Assembly: GCF_036812735.1 (NCBI RefSeq) | Contig: NZ_CP117523.1 | Coordinates: forward strand, 3,534,001-3,598,000 | Source of the DNA: Terrisporobacter glycolicus ATCC 14880 = DSM 1288 | GTDB lineage: Bacteria; Bacillota; Clostridia; Peptostreptococcales; Peptostreptococcaceae | Reading direction: 5' to 3' | Length of the DNA: 64,000 nt | In this document: positions 12,186-20,398 of the stretch, in pieces | Layout: each line of letters opens with the position of its first letter | How positions within the stretch are numbered: position 1 is the stretch's first letter | The notes under the pieces: generated by a model | What the model was told of the DNA's origin: nothing | Database searches by the model: none | The model's input: the letters and a program-made list of their open reading frames with translations, nothing else | Position numbers and translations under genes: made by a program

Positions 12186-13562
12186 TTATAACAAGAATAT
12201 AGCAACTATAGTTGTTACTACAAATCCTATCATAATAGGTATAAAGTTTCTTTTACCTAATTCTATTGGGCTAACTCCGCAAATAGCTGCTGCTGCAACA
12301 AGTGACCAAGGAACTAAGCATCCGCCCCCTACCCATATAGCCGCTATTTGACCTAAAGCTGTAAGAACAGCTACATTTGCATGAATTGCATTACCAAATA
12401 CTAAAGCCAATGAACCTGCTAGTGACATTCCTGAGAATCCTGATCCATCAAGTCCTGTAATACCACCAACAACTGTTTCAATTCCTGCTGCTGCGATTTT
12501 ATTAAATGGCACTGCATTTGATAAAGCCATACCAATATCCGATAATAAACCTTGAGATCCTTTTGCCAAAACATCTCCAAATACTGTTGTTACTGATGCA
12601 TCCCCCAAATAGAAAAATGCTGCTATTGGTATTATTATTGCAAAAATACTTATAGCAAAACCAAATCCATGAATTATATGTTGGCCTACTTTATCTAAAC
12701 ATTCTTTAGGGCTACTTAACGCATTTACAAAAACTAATAGTGCTACTGATGTTCCTCCTAGTAAAGCTGTTGCATCTCCACCTTTTAAGTTATACATATA
12801 CATTCCTACTATATCTAATATGAACGCTACTGCTACAACAAGCACAGAAATTTTTGCTTTTGGTCCAACTTCTTTAATTTCCACTTCCGACTCTCTAGCC
12901 ACTGCTAACTCTTGATCAAACATACCTCTTTTCATATCTCTTCTTAACATATAAAATGCCACTGATATGGTTACTATTGCCATGGTCCAATATAGTGGCA
13001 TACCTTCCATAATTACTGACTGTACCGGTATACCTGCTGCACCCGCAGTTATACTTGGAGCCCCCTGAATTACGAAGTCAGTAGATAAGGCTAATCCATG
13101 ACCAAATAAGTTAATAGCTACTGCTAAGCCCATAGCTGGCAATCCTGATCTAATTGCTATCGGTAGGAATATTGCACCTATTAATGCACATGCTGGAGAT
13201 GGCCAGAAAAACCACGACATTAATAACATTGCTACACCTGAAACAAAAAATGCTGTTGTAGGGTTTTTTATTACTTTTGCAAATGGCTTTACCATAAAAT
13301 CTATGGCATGATTTTCTTCTAATGCTTTAGATAGGGCTACCATAATACCTATGATTAGTATTATTCCTCCCAGTTCATTAAGTGCTACAACAAAGGAATT
13401 AAAAACTCCATTGAGTGCTCCTACAAAGTTTTTCGTAAAGAATAGTCCTAGGAAAAATATACCCAGTACACAAGGTACTACGCTTTCTTTTTTCAAAATC
13501 ATAGTAATCAAAATTATTACCATGAAAATGATGTAGATGTAATGTGCGCCTGTCAAAACCAT
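12186..13562 (-). CDS. Polytopic membrane transporter, ion-transporter (GntP/DcuC/NhaC-like) type
   Basis: Integral membrane protein of 458 residues with about 11-13 hydrophobic segments and a short charged cytoplasmic loop in the middle (RRDMKRGMFDQELAVARESEVEIKE). Its two-half arrangement, with a re-entrant-looking WPSPACALIGAIFLPIA segment, LFGHGLALSTDF, and AAAGIETVVGGITGLDGSGFSG in the second half, resembles the ion-transporter superfamily of carboxylate or Na+/H+ carriers. I do not recognise the exact family or substrate. The ATG at 13562 is chosen because AAGGGGA lies nine bases upstream; a GTG seven codons earlier overlaps that site. It is monocistronic, with its own terminator, and lies upstream of the rRNA operon. 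Confidence 0.65.
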   Translation of the reverse strand: MVLTGAHYIYIIFMVIILITMILKKESVVPCVLGIFFLGLFFTKNFVGALNGVFNSFVVALNELGGIILIIGIMVALSKALEENHAIDFMVKPFAKVIKNPTTAFFVSGVAMLLMSWFFWPSPACALIGAIFLPIAIRSGLPAMGLAVAINLFGHGLALSTDFVIQGAPSITAGAAGIPVQSVIMEGMPLYWTMAIVTISVAFYMLRRDMKRGMFDQELAVARESEVEIKEVGPKAKISVLVVAVAFILDIVGMYMYNLKGGDATALLGGTSVALLVFVNALSSPKECLDKVGQHIIHGFGFAISIFAIIIPIAAFFYLGDASVTTVFGDVLAKGSQGLLSDIGMALSNAVPFNKIAAAGIETVVGGITGLDGSGFSGMSLAGSLALVFGNAIHANVAVLTALGQIAAIWVGGGCLVPWSLVAAAAICGVSPIELGKRNFIPIMIGFVVTTIVAIFLL

Positions 13563-13863
13563 AATAAATTTCCCCTTTTCCACGATAAGATAATAACATT
13601 ATATGTTTTATCAAAATAAAGTGTTCTTAACATATTCATTCACTTACTTCTATAAATCTTCAGTTTTTGTCATATTCTATAAATAAATTTGTTGTTTATT
13701 ATTTAAAAATATACAATTTAACACTGAAAAGAAGGAATATTTCATCTATATCAGAATATAATTTATGGTTGGCGTAAAATTTTTAAATAAAAATGCAAAT
13801 GATATAACTATTTTAAATTATTTTTGTTATAATCTTTTTATCATTATTTAATAGGGGGACTTT
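13563..13863. other. Divergent intergenic region
   Basis: About 300 AT-rich bases separate the minus-strand transporter from the plus-strand exporter genes. A TATAAT at 13828-13833 could be the -10 of the exporter operon, with no good -35. No RNA gene or ORF with a ribosome site was recognised. Confidence 0.4.
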
Positions 13864-14646
13864 ATGAAAAGGGAATTTCAAGTTAGCTATAAAAAAGAAA
13901 TCCTTCGATTTGCCTTACTATTGGGGGAGCAAATGCTTATTAACGGTGCAGAAACTGCTAGAGTTGAAGATAGTGTCCTAAGAGTTTGTAAATCAAGAGG
14001 ATTTAAACATGTCAATGTTTTTACTACACCAACTTGTGTAATAATATCAGACGAAAAATTTGATGGTCTTACATTTATGAAGACTATCTCTAAAAGAACT
14101 ATTAACCTTACCAAAATAGATAGATTAAATGATATATCTAGAGATTTTGTTCAAAATGAAGATATTGATCCACTGGAAGCTATTGGTAGGTTAAGAGAAG
14201 TTGATGCAGTAAGAGATTATAACCAATTTGTTTATTTCATTGGTACTGCAATGGCTTCCGCATCATTTGCATACTTAATAGGTGGTACTGGTGTTTTAGA
14301 TTTTGTACTTACATTAATCATAGCTACCATAGGGGTTATTATTTATAACAAAACACTAAAACTAAACCAAATACCTTTTTTTGCAACACTAATAAGTTCC
14401 TTTTCCATAGCTGTTCTTGGTAATTTATTAGTTCAATATGGTATAATTGTAAATTCTACCTCACTAGTGGTTGGTTCTATCATGCCGCTTTTACCTGGTG
14501 TTTCTTTTATTAAAGGACTAAGGGATTTAATTTCTGGTAATTTAATTGCGGGTATATCAAGAATAGTTGAGTCATGTTTGATTGCTGCAGCCATAGCTGT
14601 TGGTGTTGGTGTTGTCCTTGACTTAGCTGTTAGGTTTGGAGGTTAG
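13864..14646 (+). CDS. Threonine/serine exporter, N-terminal half (ThrE/YjjP, DUF1212)
   Basis: 260-residue protein carrying the cytoplasmic start and first membrane half of a ThrE-type exporter. The N-terminal signature GEQMLINGAETARVEDSV (residues about 20-37) is characteristic of this family. After about residue 115 come five hydrophobic segments ending in AAAIAVGVGVVLDL. In actinobacteria the two halves are one polypeptide; here, as in many firmicutes and enterobacteria, they are separate genes. The predicted function is export of threonine, serine or a related small metabolite. AGGGGGA precedes the ATG; the second half follows after four bases. Confidence 0.88.
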   Translation: MKREFQVSYKKEILRFALLLGEQMLINGAETARVEDSVLRVCKSRGFKHVNVFTTPTCVIISDEKFDGLTFMKTISKRTINLTKIDRLNDISRDFVQNEDIDPLEAIGRLREVDAVRDYNQFVYFIGTAMASASFAYLIGGTGVLDFVLTLIIATIGVIIYNKTLKLNQIPFFATLISSFSIAVLGNLLVQYGIIVNSTSLVVGSIMPLLPGVSFIKGLRDLISGNLIAGISRIVESCLIAAAIAVGVGVVLDLAVRFGG

Positions 14647-14650
14647 TTAA

Positions 14651-15133
14651 ATGAGTTTACTTAATTTATTAGAGAATTTCTTTTTCTCATTTTTAGCTAC
14701 TGTAGGATTTTCAATATTCTTCAATTCTCCTATAAAATCTTTAATTCCAGCAGGAGCTATTGGTGGTGTAGGATGGACAGTTTATATGATATTATTTAAT
14801 TTTTCTGGAAATGCTATTTTGGCAAACTTTTTTGCAGCTGCATTAATTTCTCTTCTTAGTGAGATATTAGCTAGAAAAATGAAGTATCCTGCTATTATAT
14901 TTGTTATACCAGGTATCTTACCTTTAATACCAGGATTAGGACTTTATAATACCATGTTATCTTTAGTTGAAGAAAGATATACAGACGCCATATCAATTGG
15001 TACTAATGCTTTATTTGTAAGTGCTTCAATTGCAATGGGTGTACTATTAATTACATCTTTGGTTAAAACTTATTATATAATTCTTTTTAAAATTAATAAT
15101 AAAAAACTACAGTTAAAAAAGCTTATAAAATAG
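14651..15133 (+). CDS. Threonine/serine exporter, C-terminal half (YjjB, DUF3815)
   Basis: 160-residue membrane protein with about five hydrophobic segments, matching the C-terminal half of ThrE. The conserved region FVIPGILPLIPGLGLYNTM (residues about 84-102) is the family's proline/glycine-rich loop. GGAGG overlaps the stop of the preceding gene (ending 14646), so translation is likely coupled. Both halves are expected to be needed for transport. Confidence 0.88.
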   Translation: MSLLNLLENFFFSFLATVGFSIFFNSPIKSLIPAGAIGGVGWTVYMILFNFSGNAILANFFAAALISLLSEILARKMKYPAIIFVIPGILPLIPGLGLYNTMLSLVEERYTDAISIGTNALFVSASIAMGVLLITSLVKTYYIILFKINNKKLQLKKLIK

Positions 15134-15169
15134 TTTTTAATATATAAAATTAAAGTAAAAAAACTTTAT

Positions 15170-15212
15170 AATAAAAAGAAGCATTTGTTATTAAATGCTT
15201 CTTTTTATTATA
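15170..15212. terminator. Terminator between convergent genes
   Basis: A 17-base stem (AATAAAAAGAAGCATTT with its complement) around a 6-base loop, T-rich on both strands. It ends both the exporter operon and the convergent rseC-like gene. Confidence 0.85.
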
Positions 15213-15219
15213 AATATCT

Positions 15220-15657
15220 TTATTTTTCTTCTATTATTTTTGTTACTTTGGGTATATACTGTCTACTTTGCTTAAATTTAGCATCATTTTTTCTCAGTAA
15301 TAAATAAGATATACCAGTACAAATTAAACCAACCACTCCACTTATAACTTCAATGGGACCTGAAAATTTAATTAAATCTAATATATAATATGTTAATATT
15401 GTTCCCACAAGTAAAAATATTAAAGGAACTAAGTAAGCAAGCATTGTAGCTTTAAGCACCTTTACACTTTCCATACTAACTTCTACACGATCTCCTGTTT
15501 TGGCTCCTATAGAGTTCTCTACTTCTACTACTAAGTCTTGACATTCTGACGATAACTTAGTGCACTTACCACAAGATGCACAAGCCGAATGACGTTGCAT
15601 TATCATTTTTGCAGTTCTGTTATCCACAATGTCTATAATAAATCCCTGTTGATTCAT
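15220..15657 (-). CDS. rseC: SoxR-reducing system protein RseC/MucC family
   Basis: 145-residue membrane protein. Residues 1-60 form a soluble N-terminal domain with the cysteine cluster CASCGKC (about residues 26-32) and a further cysteine in SSECQ, likely holding an Fe-S cluster or redox disulfide. Two transmembrane helices follow (about residues 72-92 and 99-118), with a basic tail. RseC relatives are linked to Rnf/Rsx electron-transfer complexes and SoxR reduction; no rnf gene is in this window. AAGGGGATGAAATC precedes the ATG. The gene stands alone and is preceded by a cobalamin riboswitch with its own promoter, so expression is probably repressed or modulated by B12. Confidence 0.85.
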   Translation of the reverse strand: MNQQGFIIDIVDNRTAKMIMQRHSACASCGKCTKLSSECQDLVVEVENSIGAKTGDRVEVSMESVKVLKATMLAYLVPLIFLLVGTILTYYILDLIKFSGPIEVISGVVGLICTGISYLLLRKNDAKFKQSRQYIPKVTKIIEEK

Positions 15658-15811
15658 GATTTCATCCCCTTCATATAGAACCTAAACTAGAGAATAAGTT
15701 ATTACTCTTTCATAAAAAAACTTAATTTTTTATCTATAATATGTTCCGTTAATACCTATTTATTAATAACCCATATTACAGTATTTCTCTCACACCCGAA
15801 AGATCATGTAC

Positions 15812-15990
15812 TTTTCAGGCAGGTCTCCTGACTTAAAATCATCCTACTAACTTCTCCTTCCCATTTTACCAGTGGAGTTAAAGCTCTCCAAAGCTCTAAG
15901 TTTTCGTCATTATCACAGTAGCGGGGGCTGCTGTGGATTTTCACCACATTCCCTTTTAAGCCCTTTGGCACCTTGAATAATATACTCATT
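15812..15990 (-). promoter_or_regulatory. Cobalamin (B12) riboswitch
   Basis: On the minus strand the segment reads as a class I cobalamin aptamer. GGTGCC and AAAGGGAA elements are near 15950-15972, the B12-box-like region with GCCCCCGCTACTG near 15930, and the closing AGTCAGGAGACCTGCCTG element ends near 15816. The next gene on this strand is the rseC-like gene, 155 bases further on. A short ORF that spans the aptamer is an artefact. The expression platform is not obvious; a 10-bp hairpin follows between about 15723 and 15780. Confidence 0.92.
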
Positions 15991-16024
15991 CTCTAGTCAA
16001 ATGCATATTTTACTATGCACTTTA

Positions 16025-16053
16025 ATTATAAAATATAATGTTTTTTTCTACAA
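16025..16053 (-). promoter_or_regulatory. Promoter of the riboswitch-rseC unit
   Basis: Minus-strand TTGTAG (16048-16053), 17 bases, TATAAT (16025-16030). It overlaps the end of the upstream metal exporter gene and would start the RNA about 45 bases before the aptamer. Confidence 0.6.
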
Positions 16054-16953
16054 TAGGTTTTCCTTTTTATAATAAGGTTCCACATGAATGATAACCTGGC
16101 AATTTGGATTAATTTTATTTTTAATCTCTCTTTCTATATTATGAGAAAGACTATGAGCCTCTTCAGTAGTTGTATTTGCATCAATCATAATATGCATATC
16201 AACATAAATATCATTTGCACTCCCTCTGCTTCTTATTTTATGAATATTTTTTATCTCATCAAAAGAATTTAATATCTCAGTAATTTTTTCTTCTCCTACA
16301 ACTGCTTTATCCAATAATATACCAATTGATTCTTTAAAAATTTCATAGGATGCTTTTAGTATAAATAAAGATATGACTATAGATATAATAGGATCTATAA
16401 CTTGTGGCAAACCTAGTTTAATTCCTATTAATGATACTAAAACACCTACAGATATAAAAATATCACTTTTAGTGTGGATAGAATCAGATATCAATATAAA
16501 ACTTTTGTATTCTTCTCCTTTTTTTCTTTCATATATGGTAACAAAAATATTTATACAAATAGTTAATATTAATGAAATTAAACTTATTAATGTTATATTT
16601 AGCTCACTTGGGTTTATAAATCGGCTAAATCCAGTAAATAAAGTTTTCAAACCTAGAAATAAAAGCATACCTCCAATAAACAAACTAGCAATTATTTCAG
16701 ATTTCTTATGTCCATAAGGATGTTCTTTGTCAACTGGTATACTAGCTATGGTAATTCCAATCAAGCCCACCACATTAGATAATCCATCAGACAAAGAATG
16801 AACCCCATCTGTACTTAAACTAGCACTATTTATTAAATAACCAACTGCTATCTTCGTTATTGCTACTCCTAAGTTAGCAAATAAAATTATCCATAAAACA
16901 AACTTAACTTTATTGTAATTTTCATTATTACAATAATCAATTTCACTTCCCAT
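16048..16953 (-). CDS. Cation diffusion facilitator family metal exporter
   Basis: 301-residue CDF transporter that exchanges divalent metal (zinc, iron, manganese or similar) for protons across the membrane. Six hydrophobic segments cover about residues 15-205. The metal-site motifs are visible: DGVHSLSDGLSN in helix 2 (HxxxD), HPYGHKK after helix 3, and a second site SDSIHTKSD in helix 5. The C-terminal cytoplasmic domain (about residues 208-301) has DVHIMID-like (VDMHIMID) and HNIEREIK segments. The metal cannot be assigned. CCCTCC-complementary GGAGGGG precedes the ATG. No strong terminator separates it from the riboswitch unit, so read-through is possible. Confidence 0.92.
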   Translation of the reverse strand: MGSEIDYCNNENYNKVKFVLWIILFANLGVAITKIAVGYLINSASLSTDGVHSLSDGLSNVVGLIGITIASIPVDKEHPYGHKKSEIIASLFIGGMLLFLGLKTLFTGFSRFINPSELNITLISLISLILTICINIFVTIYERKKGEEYKSFILISDSIHTKSDIFISVGVLVSLIGIKLGLPQVIDPIISIVISLFILKASYEIFKESIGILLDKAVVGEEKITEILNSFDEIKNIHKIRSRGSANDIYVDMHIMIDANTTTEEAHSLSHNIEREIKNKINPNCQVIIHVEPYYKKENLL

Positions 16954-17016
16954 AAATACCCCTCCAATTTTGAATTACATTAATAGTTAATAATATTTAT
17001 CATTGTCTTATATACT

Positions 17017-17045
17017 CAAAAATCCATGGACTATGCCCATGGATT
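17017..17045 (-). terminator. Terminator of dinB
   Basis: AATCCATGG pairs with CCATGGATT around a 7-base loop, followed on the minus strand by TTT. It lies 10 bases past the dinB stop. Confidence 0.75.
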
Positions 17046-17054
17046 AATAAAATA

Positions 17055-18152
17055 TTATTTAGTTTTTCTATTATCAATATATTCAAATAAAGTAATATTT
17101 GTTCCTTCTTCTCCGTTAACTAAATTTAATAATGTTACTCCTATAAGTCTTATATCTTTATGATTATGTTCTATATTTTTAAATAAGTTAAAGATGTTAG
17201 TTCTAATATCCTCATGAGAACATACGGGATTGATTAAGCTAGCACTTCTAGTTATTTGCCTAAAATCTCCATACTTTATTTTTAAAGTTACAGTCCTTCC
17301 CATCTTTTTTATACTTTTTGCTCTTTGAGATACTTCCTCACAAAGCTCATCTAAAATATTAATCAACTTTTCATCTTCTATATCTAAGTTTTCACTCAAA
17401 GTAGTTTCTGCACCTATGGACTTTCTTTCTCTATTAGGCTCAACAGGTCTATTGTCTATGCCTCTTGATAGTTGATAAAATAAATATCCTCGATTTTTAA
17501 AAATTGATTCCAATTCATTTATGTCCAATTGTCTTAAGTCATATCCTGTATTAATTCCTAAATTATGAAGAACCCTTTGAGTTACCTTTCCTACTCCGAA
17601 AAATTTACTTATCGGAAGATTATCAAGAAAACTTTGTGTATTATCTTCTCTTATAATAGTAAGTCCATTTGGTTTGTTATAATCTGAAGCTAATTTAGCT
17701 AAAAACTTATTATAAGATACTCCTGCAGATGCAGTTAATCCAGTTTTTTCATAGATTTCTTTTTTAATTAGTTGAGCAACTTCTGTGGCATATTTTATAT
17801 TAAATTTGTTTTCTGTAACGTCTAAATAAGCTTCATCAAAAGATAAGGGTTCTACTAAATCTGTATATTTATGAAAAATACATCTTATTTCATAGGATAC
17901 TTGTTTGTATACTTCAAATCTTGGTCTTACAAATATGGCATATGGACATCTTTTATATGCAGTTTTACACGGCATTGCAGAATGAATTCCATACTTTCTT
18001 GCTTCGTAAGAACAGGTTGCAACTACACCCCTACCTTGAGGATTCCCTCCTACAACTACAGGTTTTCCTTTTAAATGTGGATTATCCCTTTGTTCAATTG
18101 AAGCATAAAATGCATCCATATCTATATGAATTATTTTTCTTTGATTTTTCAT
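17055..18152 (-). CDS. dinB: DNA polymerase IV (Y-family translesion polymerase)
   Basis: 365-residue Y-family polymerase. The N-terminal HIDMDAFYASIE holds the first catalytic aspartate; the second catalytic pair is in LSFDEAYLDVT (near residue 100). KPVVVGG, YEARKYGIHSAM and the thumb/helix-hairpin region FFGVGKVTQRVL follow, with the little-finger domain in the last 120 residues. There is no obvious beta-clamp peptide like QxxLF at the extreme end; an NITLFEYID stretch near the C-terminus could serve. It copies past DNA lesions with low fidelity. The ATG at 18152 is chosen over a GTG three codons earlier, because AAAGGGTG lies six bases before it. Monocistronic. Confidence 0.94.
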   Translation of the reverse strand: MKNQRKIIHIDMDAFYASIEQRDNPHLKGKPVVVGGNPQGRGVVATCSYEARKYGIHSAMPCKTAYKRCPYAIFVRPRFEVYKQVSYEIRCIFHKYTDLVEPLSFDEAYLDVTENKFNIKYATEVAQLIKKEIYEKTGLTASAGVSYNKFLAKLASDYNKPNGLTIIREDNTQSFLDNLPISKFFGVGKVTQRVLHNLGINTGYDLRQLDINELESIFKNRGYLFYQLSRGIDNRPVEPNRERKSIGAETTLSENLDIEDEKLINILDELCEEVSQRAKSIKKMGRTVTLKIKYGDFRQITRSASLINPVCSHEDIRTNIFNLFKNIEHNHKDIRLIGVTLLNLVNGEEGTNITLFEYIDNRKTK

Positions 18153-18201
18153 ACTTATCACCCTTTATTTATTTAAATTAATCTTGTTACATTGTAAAAT
18201 A

Positions 18202-18226
18202 GGCCACATTGATTATCAATATGGCC
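18202..18226 (-). terminator. Terminator of the DUF1846 gene
   Basis: GGCCATATTGATAATCAATGTGGCC is a near-perfect palindromic hairpin, read on the minus strand just past the stop, followed by TATTTTAC. Confidence 0.7.
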
Positions 18227-18237
18227 TTAAGTATCTA

Positions 18238-19743
18238 TTAATTATAGTATAAATTTTGAGATGGATAATCTGGATCGCAAGTTACATGCATTCCTAACTT
18301 TCTAAATGTTTGTTCATCATCTTTGCTTATTATTGTAGTTGAATGAGCTTGTATATTTTTTAACTCATCTAATTTTTCCATAGCAAGTTCTGCTGTTGGA
18401 TTAGTTACCGCACATATAGCAAGTGCTGATAAAACTTCTTCTAAGCCAAGTGACACATTTTTTCCACCTAGTGTTTCTGTTTTTAATTTTATAATTGGAT
18501 TTAAGATTACTGGTGATATTAAATACATATCATCTGGAATATTAGCCATGTATTTTATTGCATTTAACACTGCTGCTGCTGATGCACACATTAAATCAGA
18601 GCTCTTCCCTGTTATTATTGTCTCATCTTCAACTTGTATAGCAACTACAGGACATACATCTTGGTTATTACTTTGTGATTTTAATTTTTCTGAGTATTCT
18701 CTAGCTGGATTAACTACAATTCTGTCTTCTGGCTTAACATTAACTTTTTCAAGTATCAAAGATATTGTGTCATAAGCATCTTTGTTTACTTCACCTTTTT
18801 TATATTGGCAAGCAGTATTAAAGTATCTTCTTATTATTTCATCTATAGAGGCTTCACGAACTACTTCGTCATCAACTATACCAAATCCAACTCTGTTAAC
18901 ACCCATATCTGTTGGTGATTTAAACATAGATTCTTTTCCAGTTATTTTTTCTATTATTTTCTTTAATACTGGGAATAATTCTAAATCTCTGTTGTAGTTA
19001 ACTGATTTTTCTCCATAAGCATCTAAATGGAATGAGTCTATCATATTAACATCTTTTAAATCTACAGTAGCAGCTTCATATGCTATGTTTACTGGATGAT
19101 TTAATGGTAAGTTCCAAACTGGGAATGTTTCAAATTTCGAATACCCAACTGAATTTCCTCTTTTGTTTTCATGGTATAACTGACTCAGACAAGTTCCAAG
19201 CTTACCACTATTTGGTCCTGGAGCAGTTACTACTACTATTGGTTTCGTTGTTTCTATATATGGATTAGCTCCGTAACCCTCATCACTTACTATAGTGTTT
19301 ACATCTGATGGGTATCCTTTAGTCGGAGCATGTTTATAAACTTTTATTCCGCGTCTTTCTAATTTATTTATAAATACTGTTGTTGCAGGTTGTCCTTCAA
19401 ATCTAGTTATAACTACACTATTTACATCTAAGTTATAACCTCTTAGGTCATCTATAAGCCTTAGAACTTCCATATCGTAAGTTATTCCGTAATCTCCTCT
19501 TACTTTATTACGTTCTATATCACCTGCATAAACACATATTACAACTTCTACTTGGTCTTTTATATTTTGTAAAACTTTGATTTTAGCGTTCTCATCAAAC
19601 CCTGGAAGTATTCTTTTTGCATGCAAATCTCCCATTAGTTTTCCACCAAACTCTAAGTATAATTTATCAAATTTTTCTACTCTTTCTAGGATATATTTAG
19701 ACTGTTCTTTTAGATATTTTTCATGATCAAATCCGATTTTCAT
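18238..19743 (-). CDS. UPF0371 / DUF1846 family protein
   Basis: 501-residue soluble protein of the conserved DUF1846 (UPF0371) family, for which structures exist but no firm function. It begins [16 protein letters not shown] and contains a nucleotide-binding-like [17 protein letters not shown] stretch (about residues 173-189). Other landmarks are the [19 protein letters not shown] segment and conserved [14 protein letters not shown]. Length matches the family. GAGAGGTG is the ribosome site. The gene has a strong proximal promoter (19796-19825) and a second, consensus promoter 200 bases further upstream, whose RNA is complementary to this gene's 5' end (see findings). It is followed by its own terminator. 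Confidence 0.88.
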   Translation of the reverse strand: MKIGFDHEKYLKEQSKYILERVEKFDKLYLEFGGKLMGDLHAKRILPGFDENAKIKVLQNIKDQVEVVICVYAGDIERNKVRGDYGITYDMEVLRLIDDLRGYNLDVNSVVITRFEGQPATTVFINKLERRGIKVYKHAPTKGYPSDVNTIVSDEGYGANPYIETTKPIVVVTAPGPNSGKLGTCLSQLYHENKRGNSVGYSKFETFPVWNLPLNHPVNIAYEAATVDLKDVNMIDSFHLDAYGEKSVNYNRDLELFPVLKKIIEKITGKESMFKSPTDMGVNRVGFGIVDDEVVREASIDEIIRRYFNTACQYKKGEVNKDAYDTISLILEKVNVKPEDRIVVNPAREYSEKLKSQSNNQDVCPVVAIQVEDETIITGKSSDLMCASAAAVLNAIKYMANIPDDMYLISPVILNPIIKLKTETLGGKNVSLGLEEVLSALAICAVTNPTAELAMEKLDELKNIQAHSTTIISKDDEQTFRKLGMHVTCDPDYPSQNLYYN

Positions 19744-19795
19744 TATGCACCTCTCAAAAATTATTTTTTCACTTATTATTTTTCACTAAGGCATT

Positions 19796-19825
19796 ATTAT
19801 ATACCATAATAGTAATTTTTTTCAA
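19796..19825 (-). promoter_or_regulatory. Proximal promoter of the DUF1846 gene
   Basis: Minus-strand TTGAAA (19820-19825), 18 bases, TATAAT (19796-19801); start expected near 19789, leaving a leader of about 45 bases. Confidence 0.65.
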
Positions 19826-19854
19826 GAAGTTTTTAATATTTTTTCGGTTTTTTT

Positions 19855-19985
19855 TAAATAGAAATAAAAGATAGTAGTATTTTTCTATCTTTAAGGCCTG
19901 AGTTTATTGATTTTTATTTGGTTTGTTTTTATTAGTTTTTTAGTGAAAAATAGGTGCATAACTTCACCACTTTTTTAATGGTGGA
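19855..19985 (-). ncRNA. Candidate small RNA or regulatory leader upstream of DUF1846
   Basis: From a consensus promoter (see 19991-20019) the minus strand would give a 5' hairpin (AACTCCACCA with TGGTGAAGTT, one mismatch), then an A-rich unpaired stretch, then a terminator-like stem (AAAGATAG at 19885-19892 with CTATCTTT at 19867-19874) followed by TATTTCTATTT. Just after the hairpin, 19940-19962 is complementary in two blocks (13 and 10 bases) to the DUF1846 mRNA start and ribosome site. Inferred only; no family recognised. It could instead be a long 5' leader of DUF1846. Confidence 0.4.
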
Positions 19986-19990
19986 GTTCT

Positions 19991-20019
19991 ATTATATGAT
20001 AATATTTTTTCTTAGTCAA
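19991..20019 (-). promoter_or_regulatory. Distal consensus promoter
   Basis: Minus-strand TTGACT (20014-20019), exactly 17 bases, TATAAT (19991-19996). It points toward DUF1846 but starts about 240 bases before that gene. Confidence 0.7.
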
Positions 20020-20033
20020 TACTTTTTATAAAA

Positions 20034-20072
20034 AAAAATAACCTATTTGGAAAATCCAAATAGGTTATTATA
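20034..20072 (-). terminator. Terminator of the small Cys/Trp-rich gene
   Basis: AATAACCTATTTGGA pairs perfectly with TCCAAATAGGTTATT around a short loop; the minus strand continues as a long T-tract. Confidence 0.85.
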
Positions 20073-20093
20073 AATTAAACTATAATATTGTTA

Positions 20094-20297
20094 TTAGCAG
20101 CAACCGTCTTCTTCTCCTTCAAATCCACATGCACAAACTATTAATAATAGTATTAAGAATGGTATCCAAGCACAAATATCTATTTCTGTCCAACAATCTT
20201 GGAATGCTAAGAATAAGAAGAATAATATTATTATCCACCATCCAGCTCCGAAAAATCCGCCTTCACATCCACATCCACCAAAGAATCTATCTAACAT
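20094..20297 (-). CDS. Small Cys- and Trp-rich membrane protein, unknown
   Basis: 67-residue protein that I do not recognise. It starts MLDRFFGGCGCEGGFFGAGWW, has two hydrophobic segments (about residues 20-33 and 43-57), and ends CACGFEGEEDGCC. Eight cysteines occur, several as CxC or CC pairs near both ends, with three tryptophans. It looks real: AAGGGGG stands seven bases before the ATG, its own terminator follows, and the composition is protein-like. The layout suggests a small membrane or spore-associated protein, or a metal- or redox-binding peptide; this is a guess. It is monocistronic. Confidence 0.7.
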   Translation of the reverse strand: MLDRFFGGCGCEGGFFGAGWWIIILFFLFLAFQDCWTEIDICAWIPFLILLLIVCACGFEGEEDGCC

Positions 20298-20398
20298 TAC
20301 GTTACCCCCTTGTTGATATTAAATAAATTTGTTATCTAAAATATACTATGAAAGTAGGTGTGTTTTTGACATTACTTTTTATAAAAAAAATATTTTTT

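Noticed and set aside
15804-15989. A 61-codon minus-strand ORF
   Set aside because: It coincides with the cobalamin riboswitch aptamer; the sequence is explained by RNA structure.
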